64,000 nucleotides of DNA from Desulfobacteraceae bacterium UBA2245 (GTDB lineage Bacteria; Desulfobacterota; Desulfobacteria; Desulfobacterales; UBA2245). The stretch is taken from positions 1 through 64,000 of the forward strand of contig DDYB01000017.1 in assembly GCA_002347265.1 (NCBI GenBank). The letters run 5' to 3'. Each line of letters starts with the position of its first letter. Position 1 is the stretch's first letter. Positions 26,174 to 35,479 of this stretch are shown piece by piece. Both the position numbers and the translations under genes were made by a program. The notes under the pieces were generated by a model. That model saw only the letters and a list, made by a program, of their open reading frames with translations. It was not told where the DNA came from and did no database searches.

Positions 26174-26551
26174 ATGCTTATTCTGATGGTGGACGATTCT
26201 CCAACGATCCGCTCTTCAGTCTCCTTCTGTATTCAAAATGCGGGATATAAAGTCGTCGAGGCAGTCGACGGTCAAGACGGCTTGGAGCGTTTAGAAGAAA
26301 TGAAAAACCAGGGCATCGCGCCCTCCCTGATCATCACGGATGTCAATATGCCCCGAATGGATGGGATGACCTTTATTGAAAACGTAAAGAAAAGCGAATT
26401 TCGATATCTTCCCATTATGGTTTTAACCACCGAATCCGAGGAGGGGCTGATTGAAAAGGGGCGCGCATTGGGGGCTTCCGGATGGCTTTTAAAACCCTTC
26501 CAGCCGGAGGAACTGTTGTGGGCAATTAAAAAACTGGTATGGGAACGATGA
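26174..26551 (+). CDS. cheY: CheY-like response regulator
   Basis: A 125-residue receiver domain with no output domain. The acidic pair is in MVDDSPTIRSS, the phospho-acceptor Asp in ITDVNMPRMDGM, the Thr in VLTTES and the Lys in GWLLKPF. It would be phosphorylated by the CheA encoded 13 bases downstream and act on a motor or other protein partner. All catalytic residues are present. Confidence 0.93.
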   Translation: MLILMVDDSPTIRSSVSFCIQNAGYKVVEAVDGQDGLERLEEMKNQGIAPSLIITDVNMPRMDGMTFIENVKKSEFRYLPIMVLTTESEEGLIEKGRALGASGWLLKPFQPEELLWAIKKLVWER

Positions 26552-26564
26552 GTCGGTAGCGTGC

Positions 26565-28709
26565 ATGGATGAAACACTGGAAATATTTTTTGCCGAAACC
26601 GACGATCTTCTCAGGTCTGCCGAAGAAAGTTTGCTTCGCCTAGAGCGGAATCCCAAACCCGGTCCAGATGCGGAAGAGCTTTTCAGAGCCCTTCATACAT
26701 TAAAAAGCGGCTCGGCCATGGTTGGGTTCGCGGTCATGAGCCAGTGCGCGCATCTTCTGGAAAACCTGCTTGAAAATGTGCGAAGCGGAAAACTTCCGAT
26801 CACAAAGCCCCTGATATCTTTTCTCCTTGAAAATATTGACTTTGTTCGCGCCATGTTTGATCGCTGTGCGGCCGGTCAACCCGAGGCGGATGCTGAGGAG
26901 GTCAAGGCGTTCAAAGCCAAGATAAGCCGGTTTGCAGCCGAAGAAGTTCCGTCAAAGCCAAGACTCCGGATTTCCCCTACTGCAGTGTCGCAGTCTGAAG
27001 CGTATCCTGCGACGGCCGAAAAAGTCAATCTCAGGAAAATCGAGCATTATTACGAAATTATTTTAAAATTCCAAAAAAATATGTTTGAGGTCGGCAATGA
27101 CCCCTTAATCGTTTTGCGCAATCTTGCCGACCTGGGTGAAGCAGTTGAGATCACGCCGGACCTGTCCCGGATGCCCCGGTACGAAGAACTGGTTCCCGAT
27201 CAGCTCTATATCGGATGGCGGGTCGTTTTAAAAACCGCCGCTCTGATGGAATATATAGAGGATGTATTCATGTTTGTCCGTGACAACAACGACATTGTCA
27301 TCACGGACATTTCGAACCGATACCGGGAGGGAGTCGATGTCCAGGAAGCTGATGCGCCACTGGGCGAGGTTCTGGTTGAAAAGGCGGGGGTGAGCCGAGA
27401 AGATGTTCAGTACGCTCTGGAAAAACAGAAAAAGATAGGCGAGATTCTGGTCGACGAGGGCAAGCTCGACAAGGCGATTTTGGATCAGGTGATCTCCCGG
27501 CAGCAGCAAAGCCGGGAAATGTATCGGAAAACCAGCGTTCGTGTGGATGTTCAGAAGATCGATCGACTGATGGATCTGGCCGAAGAAATCGCCGTGGGCC
27601 TTTCCAGAATGCAGAACATTCTTTCCAAACGCCGCGATTACTTCGCCAGCGAAATCGAGCACGAAATGGAAATTCTGCTTAAGATCAATCATGAATTTCA
27701 GGAGCGCGTTACCAATGCGCGCATGTTTTCCCTGGAAGGGACTTTTCATCGGTACCAGCGTCTGGTCAGAGATACCGCGTTGGCTCAGAACAAGCAGGTC
27801 AAGGTGTCGCTGGCCGGCATTGACACGGAACTGGATAAAGAAATTATCGAATTTATAGCGGACCCTTTAAAGCATCTCGTCAGGAACTGCGTGGACCACG
27901 GCATCGAACTCCCTGAAGAGCGGGAGGCCAGCGGCAAGCCTTCGGAAGGACTCATCAGCTTTTCAGCTTATCAGAAAGGGAGCAGGATCTATATTCAGAT
28001 CAGCGACGACGGCCGCGGTCTTAACCGGGAAAAAATTTCCAGGCAGGCCTTATCCTTGGGGCTTTTGAAAGAGGGCGAGCCCATAGACAATGACACCCTG
28101 ATTGAATGCATCTGTCAGCCCGGATTTTCAACCGCAGAAAATATTACCGAGCTGTCCGGCCGCGGTGTGGGCATGGATGTCGTCAGAACCCAGGTGGAGC
28201 GGGTGGGCGGGAGCATATCGGTTGAAAGTGTTGAAGGACGCGGCACTGCATTTACCCTTTCTTTTCCGCTGTCTTACGCGCTGATGCATGCGTTGCATGT
28301 CAGTAATCGCGCCGAATCGTATCTGGTGCCGCTCTGGGGAGTGGTTGCAGCTGAAAATTTTGATGCGGAAAAAATGAGAACCTTCGGCGCCTCTCAAAAA
28401 CTGTATCGATTCAGAGAAGATTATCTTCCATCGGCGGATCTTGAGGCGTTGTTCAGCGGCGCCAAGTCCGAACGCTCCCGGACGCCTGTCATGGTTTTTA
28501 TCAATACCGGCCGTCAAAAATTCGGGCTTCTCGTGGATCAGGTTCTGGCGCCCTGCCATGTGGTGGTAAAAAGCATTGAAAAGAACTTTCAAGGCATTAA
28601 GGGCATAGCCGGAGCCACCATCATGGGAGACGGTTCCGTCGCTCTCGTCTTAGACCTTCTGGGAATTGAGGAAATATTTTTCAAAAATGCTTCAATACGG
28701 AGAGACTAA
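26565..28709 (+). CDS. cheA: chemotaxis histidine kinase CheA
   Basis: A 714-residue kinase. HPt domain with phospho-acceptor H44 (ALHTLKSGSAMVGF). About residues 265-315 hold a helical stretch (EVLVEKAGVSREDVQ) resembling the bacterial enhancer-binding/GspE N-terminal domain, where P2 usually sits. A dimerisation domain (RVDVQKIDRLMDLAEE) follows, then the HATPase core with N box LVRNCVDHGIELPEE, G1 DDGRG and G2 GRGVGMDVV, and a CheW-like P5 domain. No P2 is evident. Its last base overlaps the start of the cytochrome gene (TAATG). Confidence 0.94.
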   Translation: MDETLEIFFAETDDLLRSAEESLLRLERNPKPGPDAEELFRALHTLKSGSAMVGFAVMSQCAHLLENLLENVRSGKLPITKPLISFLLENIDFVRAMFDRCAAGQPEADAEEVKAFKAKISRFAAEEVPSKPRLRISPTAVSQSEAYPATAEKVNLRKIEHYYEIILKFQKNMFEVGNDPLIVLRNLADLGEAVEITPDLSRMPRYEELVPDQLYIGWRVVLKTAALMEYIEDVFMFVRDNNDIVITDISNRYREGVDVQEADAPLGEVLVEKAGVSREDVQYALEKQKKIGEILVDEGKLDKAILDQVISRQQQSREMYRKTSVRVDVQKIDRLMDLAEEIAVGLSRMQNILSKRRDYFASEIEHEMEILLKINHEFQERVTNARMFSLEGTFHRYQRLVRDTALAQNKQVKVSLAGIDTELDKEIIEFIADPLKHLVRNCVDHGIELPEEREASGKPSEGLISFSAYQKGSRIYIQISDDGRGLNREKISRQALSLGLLKEGEPIDNDTLIECICQPGFSTAENITELSGRGVGMDVVRTQVERVGGSISVESVEGRGTAFTLSFPLSYALMHALHVSNRAESYLVPLWGVVAAENFDAEKMRTFGASQKLYRFREDYLPSADLEALFSGAKSERSRTPVMVFINTGRQKFGLLVDQVLAPCHVVVKSIEKNFQGIKGIAGATIMGDGSVALVLDLLGIEEIFFKNASIRRD

Positions 28710-29194
28710 TGAATTTTAATAAATTGGGAAAATATTCTGCCGTCATGGCACTTCTTGCCGGATGTTTGATGGCGGTTTCCTGGACGACCTGGGCTCAAGA
28801 TAAAGCCGCCAACAAATATGTGGGATCCGCCGTATGCCAGTCCTGTCACGAAGAACAATATACGACGTTTACGGCTTATGCCCGCAAAAGCCATTCCTAC
28901 GACAGCATCCTCAAACGTATCAAGGGGTTGACGCCTGTAGAAGTCCAGGAGTGCTACACCTGCCATACGACCGGCTATGGGGAGCCCGGAGGATTCGTCA
29001 GCCCCGAAAAAACACCCGAATTAAAAGACGCCGGTTGCGAGGTCTGCCACGGGCCGGGCAAGATTCATGCGGAATCACAGGACCCTCGGTTTATTGTTCG
29101 CAAGGTAACAATCGATGTCTGTCAGCGGTGCCATATCGAGGAACGGGTTCAGTCATTCCGATACAAGCCCATAATTCATGCAGGATGTCATTGA
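28709..29194 (+). CDS. periplasmic tetraheme c-type cytochrome (c554-like)
   Basis: A 161-residue secreted protein. The signal peptide ends near residue 30 (TTWAQDKA). Four CxxCH heme sites follow: C43-x-x-C-H47, C82-x-x-C-H86, C110-x-x-C-H114 and C138-x-x-C-H142. KYVGSAVCQSCH and GCEVCHGPGKIH match the cytochrome c554 / multiheme family. It lies inside the chemotaxis operon, translationally coupled to cheA and next to an MCP with its own heme motif, so a role in redox sensing rather than bulk respiration is suggested. That role is inference. Confidence 0.9.
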   Translation: MNFNKLGKYSAVMALLAGCLMAVSWTTWAQDKAANKYVGSAVCQSCHEEQYTTFTAYARKSHSYDSILKRIKGLTPVEVQECYTCHTTGYGEPGGFVSPEKTPELKDAGCEVCHGPGKIHAESQDPRFIVRKVTIDVCQRCHIEERVQSFRYKPIIHAGCH

Positions 29195-29210
29195 GCCGGA
29201 GGGGGAATTC

Positions 29211-31532
29211 ATGGAATTTTTAACAAGCAAGCTTATCAAACGAACCCGAATGCGAACCAAAATTTTGATGTCCACCATCATTGTACTGGTCACATTTATG
29301 GTGATTTTTCTTCATCAAAGCCTGCGCCTTCAGCAACAGTTTGCCATCAGTCAGCTGGCCTTGTTTTCAAACCATCTTCTGGATAACGCTTACAGCACCG
29401 TAAGATCTTCCATGGTGGTCGGTCAAAGCGGCATCATCAAGGATCAGCTTAAAGACATCAAAGAGAACATGGGCGGCGTAAGGGTTTACATTACCGATTT
29501 CAGCAAGGAGATCGCCTATGCAACCGAATCCGAAAAGGTCCGAACCAGCATAGACGCCCTGATGACGGGCAAGGATGTGCAAAAAGCCCTCGACGAACTG
29601 CTGGCAACCGGGGTTGCACCCGACAGGTCCTATCCAGGCCAGATTGACGGCCAGCCGTTCATCTCCACCCTGAAGCCTATTTTCAACAATCAGGCCTGCC
29701 AGCATTGTCATGGATCTTCACGCAGAATTCTGGGGGCCATGGTAATCAATCACCCGGCGAGGGAGGTTCTTGCAGCCGTTGCCCAGACGCGAAATAAAAA
29801 CATCCTCTACTTCTCCGTATCCCTGCTCTGCCTGGTGCTGGTGATCAACTGGATTTTTTCAAAGCTCGTAACCAGCCGGCTTCGCATGCTCGAACAAAAA
29901 GCCTCGCAGGTGGCGGCCGGCGATATCGACGTGGAAGTCCATGACGATTATGTCGACTCCATAGGACGGTTAAGCAGGAATTTTCATCAGATGGCAATCA
30001 ACATTCGAGATCGCATGGAGTATGCCAACAGTTTGAGACTGGGGATTTCCGAACCATTTTACATCGTGGATCCAGATCTGAAAATCACTTACATCAATGA
30101 TGCGGCCGCTATCCGCATAGCAGGCCTATCGCAACGCGAGGCCATGGGACGGAAATGTTACGAGGTTTTTTCCAATGAGACCTGCGAGCAACTGATCGAA
30201 GCGCTTAAACAGGCCATCGGACCTGAAGATGCCGTTGCGGGTAAACGCTGCACCCTGATCAACCGGCAGGGAAAGGAAATTCCCCTTCTGTGCAGCTCCT
30301 CGCTGTTAAGGGATTCGCGGGGAAATATTTTGGGAGGATTTTCATTTCTGAGGGATTTAACCGCCGAGGTGACGGCCGAGAAAAAACTTCAGGAGTCATA
30401 TTTTAATGAAGAGAGCGCCAAGAAAGCCATGGAATCGAAAGTCAACGAGCTTTCCGAGATTTTCGGAAAGGTGGCTCAGGGCGATTTCACACCGAGAGGC
30501 GCACTGGACGGCAAAAATGACGCCATGGATCTTCTCACCCAGCGGCTGAATCAGACTTTGGACGGCATCGTGGATCTGATCACTCAGACCAAGGAACATA
30601 TTCTGCCCGTCATCCGGGGGGTTATTCAGATATCCCAAGGAAACCAGAGTCTGGCGCAGCGCACTCAGCAGCAGGCTGCTGCCATGGAAGAGATCAGCTC
30701 CACCCTCGAACAGCTGGTGTCCAACACATCTCAGAATCTCGGCAACACGCGTCATGCCGATTCCATGGCCAAAGAAGCGGTTCAGGTGGCTCAGGACGGA
30801 GGGAAACAGGTTGAAAAGACCGTCCGCGCCATGGCGGAGATGTCCGAGGCGAGCCATAAGATCGTCGAGATGATGGAGTTGATCAACGAGATTACTTTTC
30901 AGACAAACCTTTTGTCCATCAATGCGGCCGTGGAGGCGGCGCGCGCCGGAGAGCAGGGAAAAGGATTTGCCGTTGTGGCCAATGAGGTGCGCAATCTTTC
31001 CAAGCGCAGTTCCGCTGCTGCCAAAGACATACAGGTTCTGGTTCGGGAAATACTCGACAAGGTTACCAAAAGTTCTCAGTGGGTGGAACAGCTGCAGGCG
31101 AACTTTGAAAAAATCGTTAAGACCTCGGAGGGTGTTTCGCACGCTCTAAGCGAAGTTACCTTGGGAACCGAGGAAAGCGCAATGGGAATTGAACAGATCA
31201 GTCAGGGAACGACCAAAGAGCTTTGCGAGGTGAATGAGAAGAATGCCTACTTTGTGGACGAAATTGCCGAAGAAACCCAGCATCTCAGGGAAAAGGCCGA
31301 ACAGCTGAAGAACATCACGGATATTTTTGTCCTGGGCAACAAGGATCGGACCTTTCCAAACATGGTGAAACACGAAAGCCCGAAAACTTCCTTTATGACT
31401 CAGAAAGAGAGGCGGGTTTCAGCGCCGGTTAACCACCCGCTTGAAAAGGATCTGATCCGCAAGCCGCAGATCAGAGAGGTGCAGAGCGATCTCTTGGCCA
31501 AAGACCTGGATGAAGGGTTTGAGGAATACTGA
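29211..31532 (+). CDS. methyl-accepting chemotaxis protein with heme-binding periplasmic domain and PAS domain
   Basis: A 773-residue membrane receptor. TM1 spans about 16-38. A periplasmic DUF3365/Tll0287-like domain carries one heme motif, C-Q-H-C-H, near residue 163. TM2 is at about 194-217, HAMP at about 218-270 and a cytoplasmic PAS domain at about 275-400 (EPFYIVDPDLKITYIND). The MCP signalling domain follows, with hairpin tip NEITFQTNLLSINAAVEAAR and EVRNLSKRSSAAAKDI. The start at 29211 has GGAGGGGG in front; 29178 would overlap the cytochrome gene. Expected input is redox or a small gas via heme c. The stop overlaps cheW. Confidence 0.93.
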   Translation: MEFLTSKLIKRTRMRTKILMSTIIVLVTFMVIFLHQSLRLQQQFAISQLALFSNHLLDNAYSTVRSSMVVGQSGIIKDQLKDIKENMGGVRVYITDFSKEIAYATESEKVRTSIDALMTGKDVQKALDELLATGVAPDRSYPGQIDGQPFISTLKPIFNNQACQHCHGSSRRILGAMVINHPAREVLAAVAQTRNKNILYFSVSLLCLVLVINWIFSKLVTSRLRMLEQKASQVAAGDIDVEVHDDYVDSIGRLSRNFHQMAINIRDRMEYANSLRLGISEPFYIVDPDLKITYINDAAAIRIAGLSQREAMGRKCYEVFSNETCEQLIEALKQAIGPEDAVAGKRCTLINRQGKEIPLLCSSSLLRDSRGNILGGFSFLRDLTAEVTAEKKLQESYFNEESAKKAMESKVNELSEIFGKVAQGDFTPRGALDGKNDAMDLLTQRLNQTLDGIVDLITQTKEHILPVIRGVIQISQGNQSLAQRTQQQAAAMEEISSTLEQLVSNTSQNLGNTRHADSMAKEAVQVAQDGGKQVEKTVRAMAEMSEASHKIVEMMELINEITFQTNLLSINAAVEAARAGEQGKGFAVVANEVRNLSKRSSAAAKDIQVLVREILDKVTKSSQWVEQLQANFEKIVKTSEGVSHALSEVTLGTEESAMGIEQISQGTTKELCEVNEKNAYFVDEIAEETQHLREKAEQLKNITDIFVLGNKDRTFPNMVKHESPKTSFMTQKERRVSAPVNHPLEKDLIRKPQIREVQSDLLAKDLDEGFEEY

Positions 31533-31984
31533 TGACTGGTCTTCAAAACGTCGTTTTTTTACTTAATGAGCAGCACTATGGAATAGAAATTTCCAAAATC
31601 CGGGAAGTTCTAAGTTACCATAAGATCACCCCGCTGCCCCATGTCGCCCGGTTCGTCAAGGGAGTGATCAACCTGCGGGGCACGATTCTGCCCGTGTTTG
31701 ATCTTGGAGATAAATTTGATCTGCCGAATCGTGAATATACGCGCTTTCATGTAATCATCGTCATGGAAATCGCCGGCAGAATCATGGGCGTGATCGTGGA
31801 CGAAATTTCCGATGTGGTGGAGATCATGCCAGGGGAGTTTCAGAATACCAGCAATCTTCCGCCGGGCATACATCACGAGTATTTGAAAGGAGTCGGCAAA
31901 AAAGGCGATGAGTTGATCATATTGCTGGATATTGATCGTCTGCTGAGCATTGAAGAGCTGGGCATCGCCGATGCGGTGGCATAG
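31532..31984 (+). CDS. cheW: chemotaxis coupling protein CheW
   Basis: A 150-residue CheW domain (FLLNEQHYGIEISKIREVL at the N terminus; FVKGVINLRGTILPVFDL in the middle; VGVIVDEISDVVEI type sequence after it). It bridges the receptor and CheA. Its ATG shares a base with the MCP stop (TGATG), so receptor and adaptor are made together. About 118 bases with no gene separate it from cheD. Confidence 0.94.
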   Translation: MTGLQNVVFLLNEQHYGIEISKIREVLSYHKITPLPHVARFVKGVINLRGTILPVFDLGDKFDLPNREYTRFHVIIVMEIAGRIMGVIVDEISDVVEIMPGEFQNTSNLPPGIHHEYLKGVGKKGDELIILLDIDRLLSIEELGIADAVA

Positions 31985-32102
31985 CGGGATTCAAAAGGCC
32001 CTTGAACCGGGAAAAATTTCGGCCGCAAATCAGACAGGACCGATTCTGAGAGCTCTCTTTCGGAGCCGATCAGGCCCGGCGACAAAATGAACGAGTGTCG
32101 GC

Positions 32103-32687
32103 ATGAATAAATTCTACAGCAAAAAGTATCAGCATGACGTGATCATGCTTCGGGCCGGAGAGTATGTGGTTTCCAGGCATGGCGAGATCCTGTACACGAT
32201 TCTGGGCTCATGTATCGCAACCTGCATCTATGATACTGAAAAATGCATCGGCGGCATGAACCATTTTATGCTTCCCGGAACGTTGTTGCCCGATGAGATT
32301 CTGACCTCCGATATCGGGCGATACGGCATGTTCGCCATGGAGCTTCTGATCGGAGAGCTGATCAAGGCCGGAGCTCAAAGGGAAAACCTGGCCGCCAAAA
32401 TTTTCGGGGGCGGAAATGTTTTGCAGTTTCGCACTCAGGACGGCGATGTGACGGGGTCCAACATTCGGTTTGCCCAGAAATATCTGGAACTGGAAGGTAT
32501 TCCCACGCTCAGCAAGGATCTGGGCGGAGACTGCGGCCGGAAAGTCCTTTTCTTTTCCGATACGGCCAGGGCGCTTGTCAAGCGTTTCGATATTGAAAAA
32601 GAAAAAGAAATTATTGACGAGGAAAATAAATATAAATCCATGATCTTTCGGAACCGCCGAACTGCACCCTCGGCCATCTTTTTTTAG
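32103..32687 (+). CDS. cheD: chemoreceptor glutamine deamidase CheD
   Basis: A 194-residue CheD. The catalytic cysteine is in LGSCIATCIYD and the histidine in GGMNHFMLP. FGGGNVLQF and GDVTGSNIRFAQKYL follow, typical of the family. It converts receptor Gln to Glu and so tunes adaptation. It has a C-terminal tail of about 40 residues, rich in Lys and Glu, longer than in short CheD proteins. cheB begins 3 bases later. Confidence 0.92.
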   Translation: MNKFYSKKYQHDVIMLRAGEYVVSRHGEILYTILGSCIATCIYDTEKCIGGMNHFMLPGTLLPDEILTSDIGRYGMFAMELLIGELIKAGAQRENLAAKIFGGGNVLQFRTQDGDVTGSNIRFAQKYLELEGIPTLSKDLGGDCGRKVLFFSDTARALVKRFDIEKEKEIIDEENKYKSMIFRNRRTAPSAIFF

Positions 32688-32690
32688 GAT

Positions 32691-33782
32691 ATGAAAAAGA
32701 TTCGCGTGCTCATAGTTGATGATTCTCCTCTGGTTCAGTCGGTTCTGCTGCGGATTCTTTCCTCTGAATCCGATATCGAGGTAGTGGGGACCGCTTCCGA
32801 TCCGTTTGAGGCCAGGGAATTCATTTTAAAACAGGCGCCGGATGTCATTACGCTGGATGTGGAAATGCCCCGCATGGACGGCATTGCATTTCTGAAGCAT
32901 CTGATGAGTTACCGTCCGATACCGGTGATCATGATCAGTTCCTATACGCGTGCCAACAGCCGCAGAACCATGGAAGCACTGGAAGAGGGCGCTGTGGATT
33001 TCGTGGCCAAACCGACGGAAAACCTTGAAACCAACATTGAGGCCATACGGCATGAAATTGTTTTCAAGGTCCATGCGGCGGCCATCGCGCGCATTCGTCC
33101 TTTTTTTCACCCCCCCAGGCCCGGTTTGACAAAGATGCCCGCAAACGGGCATTTTTTTCGAAAGATTCTGGCCGTAGGCGCTTCCACCGGCGGGGTTCAA
33201 GCGATTCAAAAATTTCTGGGCGCCATTGAATTCCGGACACAGGGACTCGTGGTGGTTCAGCACATGGCCGCCGGGTATACTGAATCCTTCGCGGAACGCC
33301 TCGACAGACTGCTCCCGATGTTCAAGGTTCAGGAAGCATGGGACATGGCGCCCATCAAGCCGGATACGGTATATATTGCTCCGGGTGGAAAACATGTTCG
33401 CGTGGTCCGTGACCGGGGATCGAGCTTTTCCCTTCGTCTCGATACCAGCGAACCGTTTCACTTTCAGCGACCTGCGGTGGATGTGCTGTTTCATTCCATG
33501 GCCAGAAATGTCGGGCGAAACGCCGTGGGAATACTGCTGACCGGAATGGGCGAGGACGGCGCCGACGGCCTGGTGGCCATGCATACGGCAGGCGCCTTGA
33601 CCGCAGCACAGGACCAGACGTCTTCAATTGTTTTTGGAATGCCGCAGGAAGCCATTAAACGCGGAGGCGTGGATATTGTGGGATCTCCCGAGCAAATTCC
33701 GGGCCTGATTCTCGAACGCCTGAAGCAAAATGTTAGCAACGCCCACGATAGGTTTGTCAATGGCAAAAATACTGGTGGTTGA
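32691..33782 (+). CDS. cheB: chemotaxis methylesterase/glutaminase CheB
   Basis: A 363-residue two-domain protein. Receiver domain with VDDSPLVQS and phospho-Asp in LDVEMPRMDGIAFL. C-terminal esterase with the catalytic triad motifs GASTGG, QHMAAGYTESFAERL and GMGEDGADGL. It removes methyl groups from receptor glutamates when phosphorylated by CheA. The expected partner methyltransferase CheR is not in this operon or window. Its 3' end overlaps the next gene by 23 bases. Confidence 0.94.
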   Translation: MKKIRVLIVDDSPLVQSVLLRILSSESDIEVVGTASDPFEAREFILKQAPDVITLDVEMPRMDGIAFLKHLMSYRPIPVIMISSYTRANSRRTMEALEEGAVDFVAKPTENLETNIEAIRHEIVFKVHAAAIARIRPFFHPPRPGLTKMPANGHFFRKILAVGASTGGVQAIQKFLGAIEFRTQGLVVVQHMAAGYTESFAERLDRLLPMFKVQEAWDMAPIKPDTVYIAPGGKHVRVVRDRGSSFSLRLDTSEPFHFQRPAVDVLFHSMARNVGRNAVGILLTGMGEDGADGLVAMHTAGALTAAQDQTSSIVFGMPQEAIKRGGVDIVGSPEQIPGLILERLKQNVSNAHDRFVNGKNTGG

Positions 33783-34722
33783 TGACAGCAAGTTGATCGT
33801 CCATGTAGCCCAATCGATTCTGGAAAAAATCGGTCATTCGGTATTGTCCGCGGATACCGGTGAAAAGGGGCTGGAAACCGCTCTGCAGGAATGTCCGGAT
33901 CTGATACTGCTGGATCTCATTCTTCCGGGGGTTGACGGATACGAGGTTTGCCGGCTGCTGAAGCGGAACCCGGATACCGCGGATATCGCCGTGATTATGG
34001 TGACCTCCATGGCCGAATCCGCCGACAAGGTCAAAGGGTTGGAAATGGGCGCTTCGGACTATGTGACCAAACCATTTGACGAGGGAGAACTGGTTGCCCG
34101 GGTCAACATCCATTTGCGGATCAAGGAACTTTGCGAAAGCCTGCAGGAAAAAAACCGTCAGCTTCTGGAAATAGCCAATCGGGACGGACTGACCGGGTTG
34201 TACAACCATTTGTATTTCCAGGAAAGCATTGCCAATGATGTCCAAAGGGCGCTTCGATACAACGAATCCCTTTCGCTGGTGATGCTCGATATCGATCATT
34301 TCAAGAAATTCAACGACACTTACGGCCATCAGACCGGGGATGTGGTACTCAGGACGCTTGGCGGGATCATTCGAAACTTCAAGCGTGAAAGCGATCTGGC
34401 CGCCCGCTACGGGGGCGAGGAGTTCACCATGCTGCTGTATCACACCGTGGTCGCGGACGCCCATATTGTTGCCGAGCGTTTGCGTAAAACCGTCGAGCAA
34501 TACCGTTTTGAGTCAGAAGGCAAGATCCTGTCGGTAGCCATCAGCGTGGGCATCTCCAGTTTGCCCTGCGCAGAGATCACCAATTCAAAAACCATGATCG
34601 AACTTGCGGATAAAGCGCTTTATCAAGCCAAAAACCAGGGGAGAAACCGGGTTGCCGTTTATAACGGCCCTGGATTGGATCAATTCCGATTCAAAAATTC
34701 CAGTCACGCTGCAGAAAAATAA
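33760..34722 (+). CDS. response regulator with GGDEF domain (diguanylate cyclase)
   Basis: A 320-residue protein. Receiver domain (VVDDSKLIVHV; phospho-Asp in LLDLILPGVDGYEV; KPF lysine) joined by a coiled linker to a GGDEF domain with active-site GGEEF (AARYGGEEFTML). An RxxD inhibitory site (RESD) lies five residues upstream. It should make c-di-GMP under phosphorylation control, linking the chemosensory array to a second messenger. The start at 33760 (MAKILVVDDS) gives the domain edge; 33730 is the longer alternative. Last gene of the operon, convergent with tetR. Confidence 0.92.
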   Translation: MAKILVVDDSKLIVHVAQSILEKIGHSVLSADTGEKGLETALQECPDLILLDLILPGVDGYEVCRLLKRNPDTADIAVIMVTSMAESADKVKGLEMGASDYVTKPFDEGELVARVNIHLRIKELCESLQEKNRQLLEIANRDGLTGLYNHLYFQESIANDVQRALRYNESLSLVMLDIDHFKKFNDTYGHQTGDVVLRTLGGIIRNFKRESDLAARYGGEEFTMLLYHTVVADAHIVAERLRKTVEQYRFESEGKILSVAISVGISSLPCAEITNSKTMIELADKALYQAKNQGRNRVAVYNGPGLDQFRFKNSSHAAEK

Positions 34723-34784
34723 CCTTCGGCCTCAAATCCCTGCAATCATGATTTGCTCCCTGCCGTAAAAATGAACCAACCACT

Positions 34785-35423
34785 TCAGTCTCGATGGATG
34801 ATCAATCCCCGCTTAAAGATATCAAAAGCGGCTTCGAGGGTGATCTTCAGAAAATCCTTTTCAGGATTAAAGGTCTTTTTGCTGGCTTCCCAAAGTACCA
34901 CTCCGGAAAAAATGGACCAGAATACATCGGCGAGGGCCACCGGATGCTTGTCGATAAAAACCCCCTTCTCAGTGCCCTCCTGAAAAATCGCCGCCATGGC
35001 GCTGATGGCTTTTTTGGAAAGGATTTCGATTTCAGACAAAAATTCCGAAGACAGGTTTTTGAGTGTTTCGCTGGACTGAAGGTGAAACATATTGATGATG
35101 ATCAGCGGATCAAACTCATAAACATCATACATGGCACGGATCATGGCGTCCAGCTTGGCTTCCGGGGACTGATCTTCCTGGGTGCCGACATGGTCCAGGC
35201 TGATCAGCAGATACTGGAGGATTCTCAGGGAAAGGGAGGCATACAGTTCCTCTTTGTTCTTGAAATAAAGATAGAGAGTCCCCGGACTCAGCTCAGCCTC
35301 CTGGGCGATGTCTTCCATGGTGGATTTGTTGAATCCCTTGTCGGAAAATACCCTTTTGGCGGCCACAATGATCTGCTGTCGTCTGCGTTCGCGTTCTCTT
35401 TCTTTGCGTTCTTGTATTCCCAT
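34785..35423 (-). CDS. TetR-family transcriptional regulator
   Basis: A 212-residue protein with a charged N terminus and a TetR helix-turn-helix (MEDIAQEAELSPGTLYLYFKNKEELYASL) at about 38-66. The C-terminal ligand domain is of the FadR/AcrR-like kind but not assignable to a ligand. It stands apart from its neighbours, so its regulon is unknown. Two direct repeats upstream of its start may be its own operator. Confidence 0.9.
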   Translation of the reverse strand: MGIQERKERERERRRQQIIVAAKRVFSDKGFNKSTMEDIAQEAELSPGTLYLYFKNKEELYASLSLRILQYLLISLDHVGTQEDQSPEAKLDAMIRAMYDVYEFDPLIIINMFHLQSSETLKNLSSEFLSEIEILSKKAISAMAAIFQEGTEKGVFIDKHPVALADVFWSIFSGVVLWEASKKTFNPEKDFLKITLEAAFDIFKRGLIIHRD

Positions 35424-35437
35424 GATGCGTCAAATCC

Positions 35438-35479
35438 TGAATATTGGCTTAATGAATTGTTGACATATATTGAATATTG
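35438..35479. promoter_or_regulatory. TGAATATTG direct repeats upstream of tetR, possible operator
   Basis: TGAATATTG occurs at 35438-35446 and 35471-35479. The starts are 33 bases apart, about three helical turns. They lie 15-56 bases from the tetR start codon, where an autoregulatory operator would be expected. No binding data can be inferred. Confidence 0.3.
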
